64,000 nucleotides of DNA from Diphasiastrum complanatum (GCA_029204225.1 CM055100.1:31324149-31388148), one strand, 5' to 3'. Numbered from the stretch's first letter, positions 36,810-49,979 are shown. Notes: generated by a model not told the origin, from the sequence alone. Program-made: numbers and translations.

Positions 36810-38107
36810 TGTTGGAAATTAAGCCCACAGTTGTCTCCTTGGTGAATGACTAATTTCTATTTCACGATTCTTCTTGCACGTTTATTGATCATTGATCTAG
36901 GGTCAGGTGAGACCAACTTTGGTTCTACGTTTGCTCATCTGATACTTGCAGGAATCACAAACTTAGACAACCAATTTATTTGAAGAACATCTACAATGGG
37001 CTTCTGGCTGATCTCCAACAAAGGGTAACCAATCCTATCATAATTTCAAGTTCAGATGTTAAGCTCAATAATTTGAAGTCATTGAAGACTTGGCCATCTT
37101 CAAGGACTTCCATGAAATTAGCATTCAGAACAAGTCTGCAGAAATACATTACTTTCGCAACATTCTGCAAAAATACTCTAAGTGTCGCGACAGTCTGCAG
37201 AAATGAACTATGTTTTCCACAGTGTTGTCTTTTTTGCATTTCCCCGAAATGCGAAACTACCATAGTTCAACAGTTTAAACTATTTTGCAACAGTTCAAAG
37301 TTTCAACTATTTTGCCACAGTTCAAAGTTCAACCATTTTAGGGCACCTTCGGCTTTTTCGCAAAAATGTGAAGAGAGAGAAAGTTCCCGAAGGTCATCTA
37401 CTTTCAAGAGTTGAACGGTTTTAGGGCACCTTTGGCTTTTTCGCAAAAACCCGAAGAGAGAGAAAAAGCGAAGGTCGTCTATTTTGAACGAAGGACATTC
37501 CCAGCCACTTTCCGTAAAATGCGAAGTGAGAGAATTTGCGACGTTCTCGTCCACGTCAACATTTCCTATGGGTTGACAATATACACTATATGTATAGTTG
37601 TCACAAAAGCCATATACTTCCAAGTACAATGACTTACCTAATTAGGTGACAAACATTTAATGTAGTTAATACATGGATGCAATCTATAAATAGATCATCC
37701 CAGCACAGATTACTCGAGAAGCTCCATCCATGAGACGTATTATTTGAGTCTCCCAATTACGCCGTCATTTTTTGTTGTAATTGCTATTTTATTGTGCTTC
37801 AGTGTAATATAGTAACAGCATGTTTTTCTATCTGTGTATAACGCAAATGAATGCTTGTTGTGATTGAATGCACTTTATTGTTGTTTGATAACATTTGTTC
37901 ACTCACTCTGATCAGAACACGGACGTCTATGACTCCTCAGTTTCTGATCAGACGATGGTTGTCTTTGACACATGAGGAACTTGCGCTATCACACTGCTAT
38001 TTCAATCTATTTCAGAACTAAACTTCATATTGAATCTGATTTCCAGTAGCACCACACACACACAAACCATTTCTAATCTCTTCAGTGGACTGTATTCTCG
38101 TATTTGT
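36810..38107 (+). mobile_element. C3 right LTR, 3'-truncated
   Basis: AAGGGAGAC precedes TGTTGGAAATTAAGCCC at 36,810. Inside is an 84-bp tandem duplication containing TTTTAGGGCACC (about 37,336 and 37,420). A TATA-like CTATAAATAG lies near 37,685. The match to the inverted left LTR ends at about 38,107, where different DNA begins. Confidence 0.82.
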
Positions 38108-38130
38108 GAGGACAACCACATTGTTTTGAT

Positions 38131-39578
38131 GACGAAGATGATGACCACTACAACTTTGTGCCAAACACCCAATTTGACCCCCCACATAGCACACCATCCA
38201 CCATGAATAGAGAGGACCAACCACCATTGGTGTCTTGCCGCATGGGCACTATGTTCTATCGTGTCATGGATGCATCTAGAGGCAAAGAGTCCATTACTAC
38301 CGAGTATATATACGATGTCATACGATAGGTAGTGATAGAGATTGGCATGGCCAACGTCGTCCAAGTGGTGATGGGCAATGCCACTAACTGTAAGCATATG
38401 GGAGATATGCTTATGAGAGAGTTCCCTACCATACATAGTTTGGATCCCTTGTGCCGCACATTGCATAGACCTTCAAATGCACGGCATTGGAGGATTGCCT
38501 TGGGTCAGACAAATCCCCACCATTGTGGTAGCCCTAGTTATGTTTACTTTGGGGCAAGATGTGGCACTGGACATGAAAGATTTGGTACTTGGTTTCAAGA
38601 TGATGATGGGTTTGAGGTAGGGGCCATGTAGAGACAGATACTTTTGATGACATTGATGGTTCCATGGATGGTTTCGAGGACTTGGACTCCTAGTTGTTGA
38701 GGGCCCTTGATGTAGAGTTTTCTATTGAGTGTGTTGTTGAGAGTGATGCCTACCATCTAGAGCCACTTGTGGACGAGTCTCATGATGTTTGCACTAAGAG
38801 AAAGCCTTGGGGGTGTTTGGCATGTGGGTCAACCCCAGTCCTCCCTCTGACTAGTTCCTCTTTGATGACGAGTTGCCTATTGGTGATGATCCAGATGTAA
38901 CGATCCAGATTGGAGACGACACAATACTATTTGGTTTGCATGAGACCATTGGCACTTAGGGTAGACCCACCATGATGGACATTCTTTTGGGAAGACAATC
39001 ACCAGTTGCAGCACCGCATGCATTGTCACGACCACCATTGTGAGCGTCACATCCAACATTCATGTCAGTAGGGGCATGGCTAGACACCGGTTCGAGGTTT
39101 TCGCTTGGCATCAGTGTAGAGAGAGTAGCACCACGATCGGGGATGACAGCAACATCACGTCACCATGCATCGGCCAGATCAGCAGGTCACCCCGTGGTAG
39201 GTCACCACATAGAAGCAGTGACGATACCTCCACCTCTTACGGAGCTTTATGTTTTACCATATCTATCACAGAATCAGAGCTCACAAGACAGATCACACAG
39301 CAGACCCATAGGTTTAGTCATTGGTAGGGGTTCAGGGTTTGCCACACATCCAGCCTGAACAAGTCAGGTTGGTAGATCATCCAGAGGTGCCGGTTCTTGT
39401 AGACCCAAAGGTCGTTCGCCATCTAGCACCAGAGTTAGAGCCAAGCCTAGGGCTAAAACACACCATGGCTACTCCTCAAAGTCCACCGGAGAGGATGATG
39501 ATGTATTGGCCTCTGAGTTGGAGGATGAGACATGTACTATTGAGGTTGAGGATGAGTCTGAGGGACGCTTAGACTAGT
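38131..39578 (+). pseudogene. hAT-like transposase remnant (DUF659 region)
   Basis: In one frame, with a single stop near 38,326, the segment gives an acidic start (DEDDD), SCRMGTMFYRVMDASRGKES and VIEIGMANVVQVVMGNATNCK, then MGDMLMREFPTIHSLDPLC. This matches the DUF659 block of plant hAT transposases, normally VVQVVTDNASNC. The Asp in TDN is Gly here, which would remove a catalytic acid. Downstream frames to 39,578 are acidic (DDIDGSMDGFEDLDS; ELEDETCTIEVEDESEG), but I could not place the dimerisation domain. LTR sequence of C3 ends just before it. Confidence 0.6.
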
Positions 39579-39619
39579 AGGTTATATTTCATGACATGTG
39601 TACTGCCATTTCTATGTGA

Positions 39620-40795
39620 GATGGAACGGACAAGTGAGGAGCCCAGAGACTCTGTTTGAAGTCAAGCCTTGAAAAGGGCTTTTGGTAAAGGGGGTCTGTC
39701 GGTCAGTTCACCATATGGATCAAATTCGGTGGATAGCGTCCGGAAATCTAGATGAGAATTGGTCATAGGTTCATAAACCCGATACAGACTAAACAAATGC
39801 ATTATTGCTCATTTTCGATGTTGTTTGTTCAGAAATGTCCTCCATGTTGAAAAGAACAAAAGTAAGGCATGGAATATGGACTAGTTTTGTAGTTTGTTCG
39901 TGCATCGTTCTAGTTTCTTTGATCGGTGTTGGTTTCTCCTGCTTTCTGTTATAGATAATGGGCAACATCGAGGGGAACATGTAGGAATAGACTAGACATG
40001 GAACATGCAGGTATGAAGCCCAGGACGTCTGTTTCAAGGTTAGCCTTAGGAAGGGCTTCAGGAAAAGAGGGCGATTGGTTCACTATACAGGTCGGATTCG
40101 GTGGATAGCGTTCGAAAATCCGAACGGGAGTTGGTCACATGTTCGTGAACTCTATATAAACTAGAGAGATTCATTTCTGCTCATTTCTGATGTCGTTTGC
40201 TCAAAAATGCCCTTCATGCCAAAAAGAAGGCAATTAGGGCATGAGAAATGGACTAGTTTTGTAGTTTTCCATCCATCGGTATAGTTTCTTTGAATGATGT
40301 CGGTCTCTTCTACTTTTTATTCTAGCCAGTGGGCTACATTGAGGGGAATTGCAAGAATAGACCGGACATGGAAACGGGTAGGTGAGGAGCCCGGAACCTC
40401 CGTTCGAAGTGAAGCCTCGGAAAAAGCTTCTGATAAAGGAGCCGATTGGTTTACCATACGGCTCAGATTCGGTGGATAGCATTCGAAAATTCGTATGGGA
40501 ATTGGTCACAAGTTGGTGAACCTGATACGGACTGGACAAATCCATTATTGCTCATTTCCAACATCGTTTGCTCGGAAATGCCCTTCATGCCGAAAAGAAC
40601 GCTATTAGGGCATGGGAAATGGACTAGTTTTGCAATTTTTCATCCATCGGTCCAGTTTCTCCAAACGGTGTTGGTTTCTCCTGCTTTATATTTTGGCCAA
40701 TGGGCAACGTCGAGGGGAACTTGCAAGAATAGACTGAACGTGAAACAAGTAGGTGAGGAGACCGAACGTGGAACATGCATGTAGTAGTTCTAGCA
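39620..40795. repeat. Tandem satellite, about 371-377 bp unit, 3.1 copies
   Basis: The marker GCCC(A/G)GA(A/G)... begins at 39,641, 40,018 and 40,389, and a partial fourth copy starts near 40,735. Each unit contains TTCGGTGGATAGC, GATACGGACTG-like sequence, TGCTCATTTC and ATGGACTAGTTTTG. Units differ at many sites. No convincing protein is encoded. Confidence 0.88.
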
Positions 40796-41348
40796 CGGAA
40801 GACAAGAAGCCCATTGACTAGATTCCTTATCTTTCAATAGGTAATATTAGAGTACATTGATGTATTAATTGATACAATGTTTAGTAACTTAGTGACTCTT
40901 CGACGTACCATAGTCTGGTTTGTAGGAGGAAAGCAGTGTTCACACATTTTCACTCTTGAAGTTGAGTAATATAACATGAATGAGAGATGTTACACCTTCC
41001 ATAATTACATGACATTCAACAACCACGCCTCGATTGAATTTCGATTATCTGGTGAGCCCATAACATAGCTTATTAGAATGATCCCAGCAAAATCCTAAAC
41101 CTCAAAAAAAATTCTCAAACATTTTTAATATTTATGGAACTTGATTTTAGTTTCACCTAAACAAAATCTATGCTTGCATCTTCGATTTGTTTCTCGAGTA
41201 CCGAATTATGTTAACCTCCTAATGCAATGTGAAGAAGATGTTTCTTGTACAATATACTCAATCTTTGCTCAACGAAAGACACCCTTTCATAGAAAGTATT
41301 CACCTTGAAGTTTTCTCCAACTCACAAACACATTTGGCACTTCTGTAG
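40796..41348. other. No gene seen
   Basis: AT-rich DNA. Its last 40 bases serve as the acceptor side of the MCCB-like exon. Confidence 0.5.
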
Positions 41349-41480
41349 GTACCAAAGATTGCAGTGGTGGTTGGAGGAAGTTACGGTATAGAGAGTTATG
41401 TTATGTGTGGTCATTCGCTCAGTCCAAACTTTCTCTGTTTTTGGCCCAATGCCAACATTTCTGTGATGGGAGGCCCTCAA
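41349..41480 (+). pseudogene. Orphan exon of methylcrotonyl-CoA carboxylase beta subunit
   Basis: The frame [20 protein letters not shown] and [20 protein letters not shown] matches the biotin-dependent carboxyl transferase C-domain of MCCB, normally with GAGNYGMCGRAYSPNF. The enzyme works in mitochondrial leucine breakdown. The 132-bp exon is bounded by a TGTAG acceptor and a GT donor (CAA|GTTTGA), with 44 whole codons. The conserved Gly-Ala-Gly-Asn loop is changed to GIES, and Gly-Arg-Ala to GHS, which suggests loss of function. No neighbouring MCCB exons were found. Confidence 0.72.
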
Positions 41481-41730
41481 GTTTGATTGCAGTCCTCATT
41501 TTACCAGACTTATTTGAAATTGGTACTAAGAAATATGTTGTTGCCAATTCAAGGAAATTCTTATATGAAGTTAATTCTTAAGAACACCCATATGTGTCTG
41601 CATATGAACGTTTTCATGTTCTTCTTGTATCCAGTCACATTCCTAACTTGCGGCTTGCCAATTTTTGCTTTCCGAGGGGACAAGGATACCGTGAGAGGAC
41701 CGAACAACATATGCTAGTACTGGGAAGGAG

Positions 41731-41908
41731 TCTATATTTTTCACCTTAATAATGCTGGTTGTAACCAATTCCAAAATAATGTTGTTTAGTTTGATTATAG
41801 TGGAAAGAGTATTTAAAATGAGTCAATATTTTTCACCTCGATAATGCTGGTTGTAACCGATTCCAAAATAATGTTGTTTAGTTTGATTATAGTGGAAAGA
41901 TTTGTGAC
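41731..41908. repeat. Tandem duplication, unit 92 bp
   Basis: TC(T/A)ATATTTTTCACCT at 41,731 recurs at 41,823. The copies are nearly identical over ATAATGTTGTTTAGTTTG and flanks, so the duplication is recent. Confidence 0.92.
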
Positions 41909-42511
41909 AATGTTGCTCCTAAAAAAACAACAAGATCGACAGGTTATTTGTAAATAGTATTTGGAAATTTCTTAGATGTGTAGCCTTCATTTGAATTTGT
42001 CCTTTATGAACAAGACTTTATTGTCACCTTCTGCCAATCATGCCAACTAATTTTATGGTTTAAATACTACTGAAGTGAAGTCCTAAAGACCTGCTTCTTT
42101 AAAAAAAGTGCCAAAAGTTTCTCGTTATGGTGTTTTTTGCATGTGATCAAAAGGAAATAGTTGAAAGGCATTAATTGTGATATTCTTTTGTCGTCCCAAA
42201 TCATAAACTCATGGATTCATGTTGTTCAATGCTTGTCTTCTTCAAATCTCTCAAAAACATTAAGAAAGATTTTAGCTTTGTAGGCCTACACAGAGTTACA
42301 AATTCATGTCAATCTACCTTAAACTAAAATTCTCTTTTGGCAAACTATAAACTCAATTGGATTCAAGATCAAAGACAAACAATAATTTGATGGTGTGTGA
42401 GAATGGCATCGATAAAAGTATCAAGTACTTTTGCAAATTTTTTCACCGTTTTTGGATGATGCTCAGAGCGGGCGATTGATGATCTACTTAGCCATCCTCC
42501 CCCTCCCCGTG
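41909..42511. other. No gene seen; Helitron-related 30-mer
   Basis: AT-rich DNA. GGATGATGCTCAGAG and GGGCGATTGATGAT near 42,455-42,485 recur at about 45,553-45,583, beside the minus-strand Helitron end. Confidence 0.5.
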
Positions 42512-42519
42512 GTTTGTGG

Positions 42520-43143
42520 CATAGATGCACTGTGTTTCTGAAACGAGTTTCAGAATTGCTTTCAGAAACGCGTTTCTGAAAAATACAAAAAAATTCCATA
42601 AACATTTTTTATATTTTTTTTTGACTTTTTTTATGGGCAATATGGGTATCAGCTGAAAGCTCTAATTAAGAGCATAATTATTGTGTAGTTTGTCGACTGT
42701 TTCGGGTGCAGGATGGTCCAGTTCAGGCGCATTAATCCATGTTGGGTTCTGTCAAGGATAAAAATTCAAAACTAACCTCTAGCCTGTTCGTTACGATCAC
42801 AGATGGTCCCAGTAAGTGTGTTTTCGCTCAGGGAGTTGGAAGGCCAAATCATGAAGAGGGGCGTTGCCCCCCAAACCCCCCCACCGGGGGGCTACCGCCC
42901 CCCTGAACCCCCTGAGCATTTATTGCAAACCAGAGCAAATAACAACCAAATAGCTATTGAAAATAAAATCTGTTTGTGCCCCATCTACTGCACTTCCGAG
43001 AGGCAAAACACTAGTTTGACCATTGATCCCCTAAAAAAATTTCAGCCATAAGCTATTTTTCCAAAAAAAAAAAAAAGTTTTTTTTTTATTACGATTCTGG
43101 GAGGAGAAACAGGTTTTCAGAAACGCATTCCTGTGCATCTATG
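42520..43143. mobile_element. hAT-type non-autonomous element, 624 bp
   Basis: The ends are CATAGATGCAC and its reverse complement GTGCATCTATG, flanked by GTTTGTGG (42,512-42,519) and GTTTGTGC (43,144-43,151), a 7/8 match typical of the 8-bp duplication made by hAT transposases. Inside the left end lie several GTTTCTGAAA motifs in both directions, including a perfect 22-bp palindrome at 42,560-42,581. The interior is GC-rich with G and C runs (42,850-42,920) and an A/T core. No transposase is encoded. Confidence 0.78.
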
Positions 43144-43151
43144 GTTTGTGC

Positions 43152-43534
43152 ACAACATTCTTTTTATTTTCAATTTTTTTTGCGAGACGATGCATTTATT
43201 GCCCGTGCCCATCAATGTTGCCGAGAGAGTGGCAAATGTAAAGGGGGGTTGTGCCAAGGCCCAACCCCCCCCCCCAAAAAGAAAAAAAATGGGGGAAGAC
43301 ATGGAGGGGTGAGGGAATGTAGCCATGTGCGGGAAGGCTAAATCCTCCCGCCCACTCCCACCCACACCCCCGTCCCTGGGCCAAAAAAAAAAACTTTTTT
43401 GGGGGGCTCGGGGATGGGGCCTCTTTATTTTTTCGAGGGAAGAGGAGGGGTTGCAAAAAAACATAAAGAGCCCCCTTAAGAAAACAACTCAGAGATTGAA
43501 TGTGGCCGGAGGGCACCTCATTGTGGTCTATTAT
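43152..43534. other. No gene; GC and homopolymer block
   Basis: Runs of C, A, T and G dominate, with an imperfect inverted repeat around 43,368-43,415 (CCCCGTCCCTGGGCC and a GGGGGGCTCGGGGATGGGG arm across an A/T core). It resembles the GC-armed elements further right, but no termini or target duplication could be fixed. Confidence 0.45.
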
Positions 43535-45138
<1,604 letters not shown>

Positions 45139-45299
45139 CCCATCAAGCCTGCGTTTTGAAGCCTTCCCCACCCTTTATAGCCAATTTTTTTTCATAGAAA
45201 AACATTTTTATTTCAACCTTTTTTTGTTCAACACCTTTCACCATGAAAGTATATACATGCCCTTCAAAACACTATGTGTGTTTATAAAAAATAATTTGA

Positions 45300-45476
45300 A
45301 TTTGGAGTGGGCCCCATAGATACATGCATGAGGAGAGGGCCATGCATAATGTTTCCCATACATGCATCCTCTTCCCCATTATTTTTAAAAAAAGTGTATG
45401 CATGGGTGAGGGGAGGAGGATGCATTGGGGCCCCTCACCCATGCATAAAAGTGCATGGAAGTTTAAATATATATAT
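45300..45476. repeat. Dispersed ATGCATG repeat, copy 1
   Basis: It contains inverted and direct forms of CATGCATG, GGGGAGGAGGATGCAT and CCCATGCATAAAAGTGCA. Related copies lie at 47,585-47,725 and 49,980-50,095. Confidence 0.65.
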
Positions 45477-45477
45477 A

Positions 45478-45506
45478 CTAGTTGCTGGTGCCCGTCGATG
45501 ACGGGC
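45478..45506 (-). mobile_element. Helitron 3' terminus, minus strand
   Basis: On the minus strand there is a perfect 7-bp stem hairpin (GCCCGTC, 3-base loop, GACGGGC; 45,490-45,506), an 8-base spacer and CTAG at 45,481-45,478, followed by T. This is the Helitron 3' end pattern (hairpin then CTRR, inserted between A and T). The element body extends to higher coordinates. No Rep/helicase gene was seen, and the 5' end was not found. Confidence 0.72.
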
Positions 45507-46306
45507 AATGGGCAGCTGACGATCTAGGTGGCGGCTTGTGGTCGAGATGTGTGGATGATGCTCAGAGTGGGCGATTGATGATTGAAGGCGGACATTATTA
45601 GATGTGGCCAAAATTTTGTCGGCCAGTCATTTGGGGGGTGGTGTTTCGGATGGTTTCAACATGCATCGACATGAAGCTTTGACACCTTGACATGTGTGCG
45701 GCTGTGTGCTTTTAGGTGTGCATGTGTGTGTGCATATATGTGCATGTGTGTGTGTGTGTGTGTGTGTGTGCAAGTGCATGGTTCATACCCACAAAAAGTG
45801 TTTATATATTTTTGGAGGTTGTGTATGTGTGTGTTGTGTTGTGTTGTGTGTGTGTGGCGAAAAGTCCATCGTTGACAGGCAATTTGGATCGGCCAATATT
45901 GGGTTGCATGCACATGCCACTCTTCCTCACTTTATGGCCCTCCCACCTCATTTTTGCCCATATCTCCTTCTTGTTGCCATCATGAACCCTCTCCGTACTT
46001 CTTTTCTCTTCTCTCTCCTCTCCTCTCTCTCGCGTCTTTTTTGCCCCTTAATCCCCACTTATTTCTTTGGCAAAAAATCCCAATTTGTTTTCTTAAACCT
46101 CCCCACCCAATTTTTTCTTTTAATCCCTCCTTGCTATTTAATAAGTCTTTTTTTTTTTATGGTATTAAGCCTCGCCTCACACAATTTCCCCTCTTTTTGT
46201 TATAAAACCAACAAAAACTCCTTTCCCCTCTTATGTTTTTGTTAGTAAACCTCCACCCCCATGTTATGAAATAGATCTTCCTTTAACTTTTCCTTATTTA
46301 TGACAA

Positions 46307-46308
<2 letters not shown>
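45507..46308. other. No gene; probable body of the minus-strand Helitron
   Basis: The stretch has a GT array (45,742-45,771), a decayed hairpin-like CCATCGTTGACAGGC near 45,867, and the 30-mer shared with 42,455. Long open frames arise from low-complexity T- and C-rich DNA and show no family features. Confidence 0.4.

Positions 46309-46360
<52 letters not shown>
46309..46360. repeat. (CT)n microsatellite, about 50 bp
   Basis: Uninterrupted CT array. Confidence 0.97.
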
Positions 46361-46364
<4 letters not shown>

Positions 46365-46559
46365 TACAATGGTTAATATTGTTTTAACCTTTGTTTTGAG
46401 AAATTTAATTATTAATGGGTAACTAAACTTGACAATGCATTTAAAGTTTTAAGAATATTTAAAGGTTAATTATGAAGTAATGCATGTTACAATATTCTCA
46501 AGTAACTTCAAGCTGAAAGCTCATAGTTATAGTATTTCATTTCCATTTTCACTTTCCAT

Positions 46560-47580
46560 CTCTTTGAAACTTCAAAGTTGAAGTTTTAAAACTTTTCATT
46601 AATTAGGTTCCATGAGATTAGATAGATTCCAATTAGGTTCTATTAGATTACATAGATTCCTTGTCCATTTACCTCTTTTTTTTTACTTCAATTTTCAAAG
46701 TTTCCAAAAGATTTAAACTCCAAAGAACTTCAAAGTGAAAGTTTTAAAATTACTTCAAACTTGAAGCTTTATAGCTCTTACATTAATTAGATTCTATGAG
46801 GTTACATAGATTCTTTGTCCATTTAAATGGCTTGTAAAAATAAAAAGTTTACAAAGGACTCAAATTTAAAGTTGAAGTTTCAATACTTTCACCTTAATTA
46901 GATTATGTGTCTATTTACGTAATGCCTTGTGCTCAAGTGTCCATTGTATTTTGGGACCACCTCCAGGAGCATAATGTCCATCCAATTTTCTCTCTCCTAG
47001 GAATCTGTCGTTCTCTCTCCTCTCTCAGGTGAAATGCACGTTCTCTCTCCGGTGGAATGCACGTTCTCTCTCCTCTCTCCGGTGGAATGTGCATGTGCTA
47101 TGTGGCAGCCCGTCATTGGCTGTCCACATCCACATTTCACCACAAACGTAAAAAGATTTGCGAAAAAAAAACGGCAAAAAAAAAAAAAAAACTGGTCCAC
47201 GCGTATGGCCGTACAGCCGTACCGTAAGGCCAAAAAATGGGAAAAAAAAACAAAAAAAACAAACCTTCGCACAATGGCATTACGTAGGGGAAGGCCCGAA
47301 GCCCTCGGGCCTTCCTTGCTGGTAGGGGCCTGCCCTCGGGCAAGGGCCCTCCCAGCAAGGAAGGCCCTCAGGCAGGGCCTTCCCCCCACTTAAACTTTTC
47401 CAATTACATAGATTCTTGTGTCCATTTACTTAAAGGTTCACACTACAAAGATTGTTGTGTCCATTTACATCTTTTTTAAACTTCATAGTTCACAACAAGT
47501 TAAACTTCAAAAAAGTGCAAAGTTAAAGTTCTAAAATTACTTAAAAGACACAAAGACTTCTACATTAAATCCATTCTTTT
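46560..47580. repeat. Diverged repeat units interrupted by GC-rich DNA
   Basis: Segments such as TTAATTAG(G)TTC, TACATAGATTC and TTGTCCATTTA recur at about 46,595, 46,635, 46,785, 46,890, 47,400 and 47,450. Between 46,985 and 47,395 they are broken by a CT/GGTGGAATGCACG minisatellite and a strong GC hairpin. Confidence 0.7.
47275..47392. repeat. GC-rich hairpin
   Basis: CCTTCCTTGCTGG and CCAGCAAGGAAGG are inverted around TGCCCTCGGGCA, with AGGGCC-type repeats on both sides. A-rich runs lie to the left (47,160-47,260). The arrangement resembles the other GC-armed elements. Confidence 0.75.
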
Positions 47581-47584
47581 ATGG

Positions 47585-47725
47585 GCCCTACCCTCAATGC
47601 ACATGAATGTATATATGTGTGGGGAGATGCACTTTTATCATACATAAACAAAAGTTATAACTAAAAAATGTGTTAAAAGAGAATGTATGGGTGCCCACCC
47701 CATACATCCTCACCCCCATACACAT
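47585..47725. repeat. Dispersed ATGCATG repeat, copy 2
   Basis: It shares GATGCACTTTTAT, CCATACATCCTC and CATGCATGTG with copies 1 and 3, mostly in the opposite orientation to copy 1. Confidence 0.55.
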
Positions 47726-47829
47726 GCATGTGTCCAAAACCATAAAACTTACAAGTGTTGTCAAAATTAGATTTACGTGCAAAGTATTATCAAAGTTGGA
47801 TTCGCTTGGCTTGCTTTGATACTACTTTG

Positions 47830-48160
47830 ATTTACTTGGTAACGTATTTGCTTTGTTTTCATTATCATAAAATTTAAAGAAGGCAACGCAAGGCATCCAA
47901 ATTTGCTTTGTTTTCATTATATGGAAATTCCAAAAAGGCAAGGCAAGGCATCGGAGTTTGATTTGTTTTCATTATTTTAAGATTCGAGAAAGGCAAGGCA
48001 AGACATCGGGATTCGCTATATTTATCATTTTAAGATTCAAGAAAGCAATGCAAGGCAAGGTTTCGAGATTTGCTTCTATTTCATTAGCTTTAGGTTTCAG
48101 AAAGACAAGGCAAGACATCAGGATTATTTTTGTTTTCATTATTTTAGGACAAGGCATCAC
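47830..48160. repeat. Minisatellite, about 56-bp unit, six copies
   Basis: TTTGTTTTCATTAT, then AAGATTC, AGAAAGGCAAGGCAAG and CATCGGGA recur with a period near 56 bp. Confidence 0.88.
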
Positions 48161-49375
48161 GGTTTTCCTGTAGTTTGCTGCTCTTTGCTTGGAATCTATA
48201 GCATTGAGGATTATGCGCATGCATGCCACTATTTGATTCACCGATGTAGAACCAGTTTTTTGCAATAATTGCGTCCGTTTGCAGAAGAAATTGCTCATTG
48301 TTGCTCCTCAGTTCACGACATCCGTGTCATGAGACCTTTAGGATTTAGATTCTATGTTTCAAATAAGTGTGGTGTACGGTCACTCGAGACATTTTGTCAA
48401 TCATAAAGTGGTGTGTAAGCCTTTGCATTTCACATTGTGAATGTGATGTTATCTACCCGGGTTTTACTTTACTTAAAAGATTCCTAACATCAATTTGCTA
48501 CTTTGATTCTATTGATATTTGTGTAAGCATTGAGCACCTACTTTTAAGTTTCATAACGCGTAGGCTTAGGCTAGGTGTTTAACCCTTTTAAACCCTTTTG
48601 TTTTGTCAACTTCTTATGAGGTTTTGAGATAATTTTTAGGATCTTCTACTACAATTAGGCTATGAACAACTTTTGAATGTTTGTAAACATTTTTCTCGGT
48701 ATGTTTGAATCTAAAAAAGCTGTGAAACAATTGGACAGATGGTGGATCTTCTACTTTGGCTAGGCTTATACTTGGGTTTTGATCTTTTTTATAGAACGTT
48801 TTGACTAATTGTTATAACGTTGTGAGATAATTGGTTGGATCTTCTACTATATTTAAGTTTAGACTAGGATTTGGACCTATGTTGCATTGGAACAATGTTA
48901 TGGAATGCTTGCTTTAGAATGCAACATTCCATAACACTAAACATTGTGAAATCAGTGACTTTTTTTTTTTTTAAACGAGGGTTTTAAAACTCAATTTAGG
49001 CTAAGTGGGCTACTTATTTTTTTTTGACAAGAATAGTAGGAACAATAAGTGGGAGATCTTGGCAAGGGTGGAGTCTATGCAATTGTTGGATACTTTGACA
49101 TCACAAATATCAAATAGATTGATATTTGCCATGCACATTTATATGTCAAAGTTTGATCCATGTCAATGGTAAGAAGATATTACAACTTCAATGACTGCAG
49201 ACAACGTTGCCGCTGTTCAAGAGACATTACAATAGTCCTATTTTTTTTCTACAAACCTTAATTACTGATAGCAATGAGTAACTTTTCTACATGTGTGCTT
49301 GGGTTTACTTCTAGACACAATGGGTCTCTGTAGGAGTTGTATGTTTGAATTGTATCTTTGTTGGTAACATCTGAT
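48161..49375. other. No gene seen
   Basis: AT-rich DNA without recognised features. Confidence 0.5.
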
Positions 49376-49690
49376 ATTTGCCATTCTTAGAAAGAAAAAT
49401 ACAGCTTTGATTATGATTGAACAATCTTCGGGGTCAGCATTTAGAGTAAGCATGTTTTGTCTCCATGTTTTGACTTTTTAAATGTTGCCAGTCTCTCTTT
49501 ATTCAATGCCTTAGTTAATAAATTTGTAATCATTGTTTGGCTGAGCAGTGCAATGATACTTCACCAGTCTGAACAAGATCTCTGATGTAGTGATATTGAA
49601 GCCCTATGTGGAATCCACCATTCTTAGAAAGAAAAATACAGCCTTGATTATGATTGAACAATCTTAACGTGCATTGTGCAGATAGGTATT
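49376..49690 (-). pseudogene. Copia RNase H tail with partial duplication
   Basis: On the minus strand, 49,625-49,495 gives LQYHYIRDLVQTGEVSLHC, which matches the C-terminal block of copia RNase H (for example IQYHFIRE). The segment before it, with DCSIIIKAVFFFLRM, appears twice, at about 49,620-49,672 and 49,381-49,433. It is short, with stops. Confidence 0.55.
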
Positions 49691-49979
49691 TGTGCTCTAA
49701 ACCCTAAACCCCCTTGGATTTACTTCTTAGTGTCGTTACAATTCAATAGTTGTTTAGTTTGATTATTCGTTGATCATTTTCTGAGTTGAGTTCTATGGCC
49801 TACCATGTTGAGAAGGGTGAAATAAGCCCTAAATTCAACTTTAATTCGTTTTAGACAATCTAGATTAGAGTAAGAGGTCTTAGAACCTAGGAAGTGATAA
49901 AGATAGACTCAGTTAGGTAGTAATTAGGTAAACGATATACAGATATTTGTTTGTGAGATTTATGCCTATGTATGGTTGC

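Larger units (their letters stand above)
32060..38107 (+). mobile_element. C3: Ty1/copia element with a 3.1-kb internal inversion
   Basis: Order on the plus strand: LTR first part (to 32,403), inverted block (32,404-35,545), RT and RNase H forward (from 35,579), purine tract, LTR (36,810-38,107). The inverted block holds the rest of the LTR, primer site, gag, protease, integrase and the first RT block. Turning it round gives a complete copia order. The two LTR parts also fit together: the right LTR reads CCTAATTAGG followed directly by TGACAAACATTTAATG, while the left copy has the first at 32,403 and the second on the minus strand at 35,545. Confidence 0.88.

Noticed and set aside
45694-46245. 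A 183-codon open frame
   Set aside because: It runs through a GT array and T/C-rich low-complexity DNA, with no recognisable motif.
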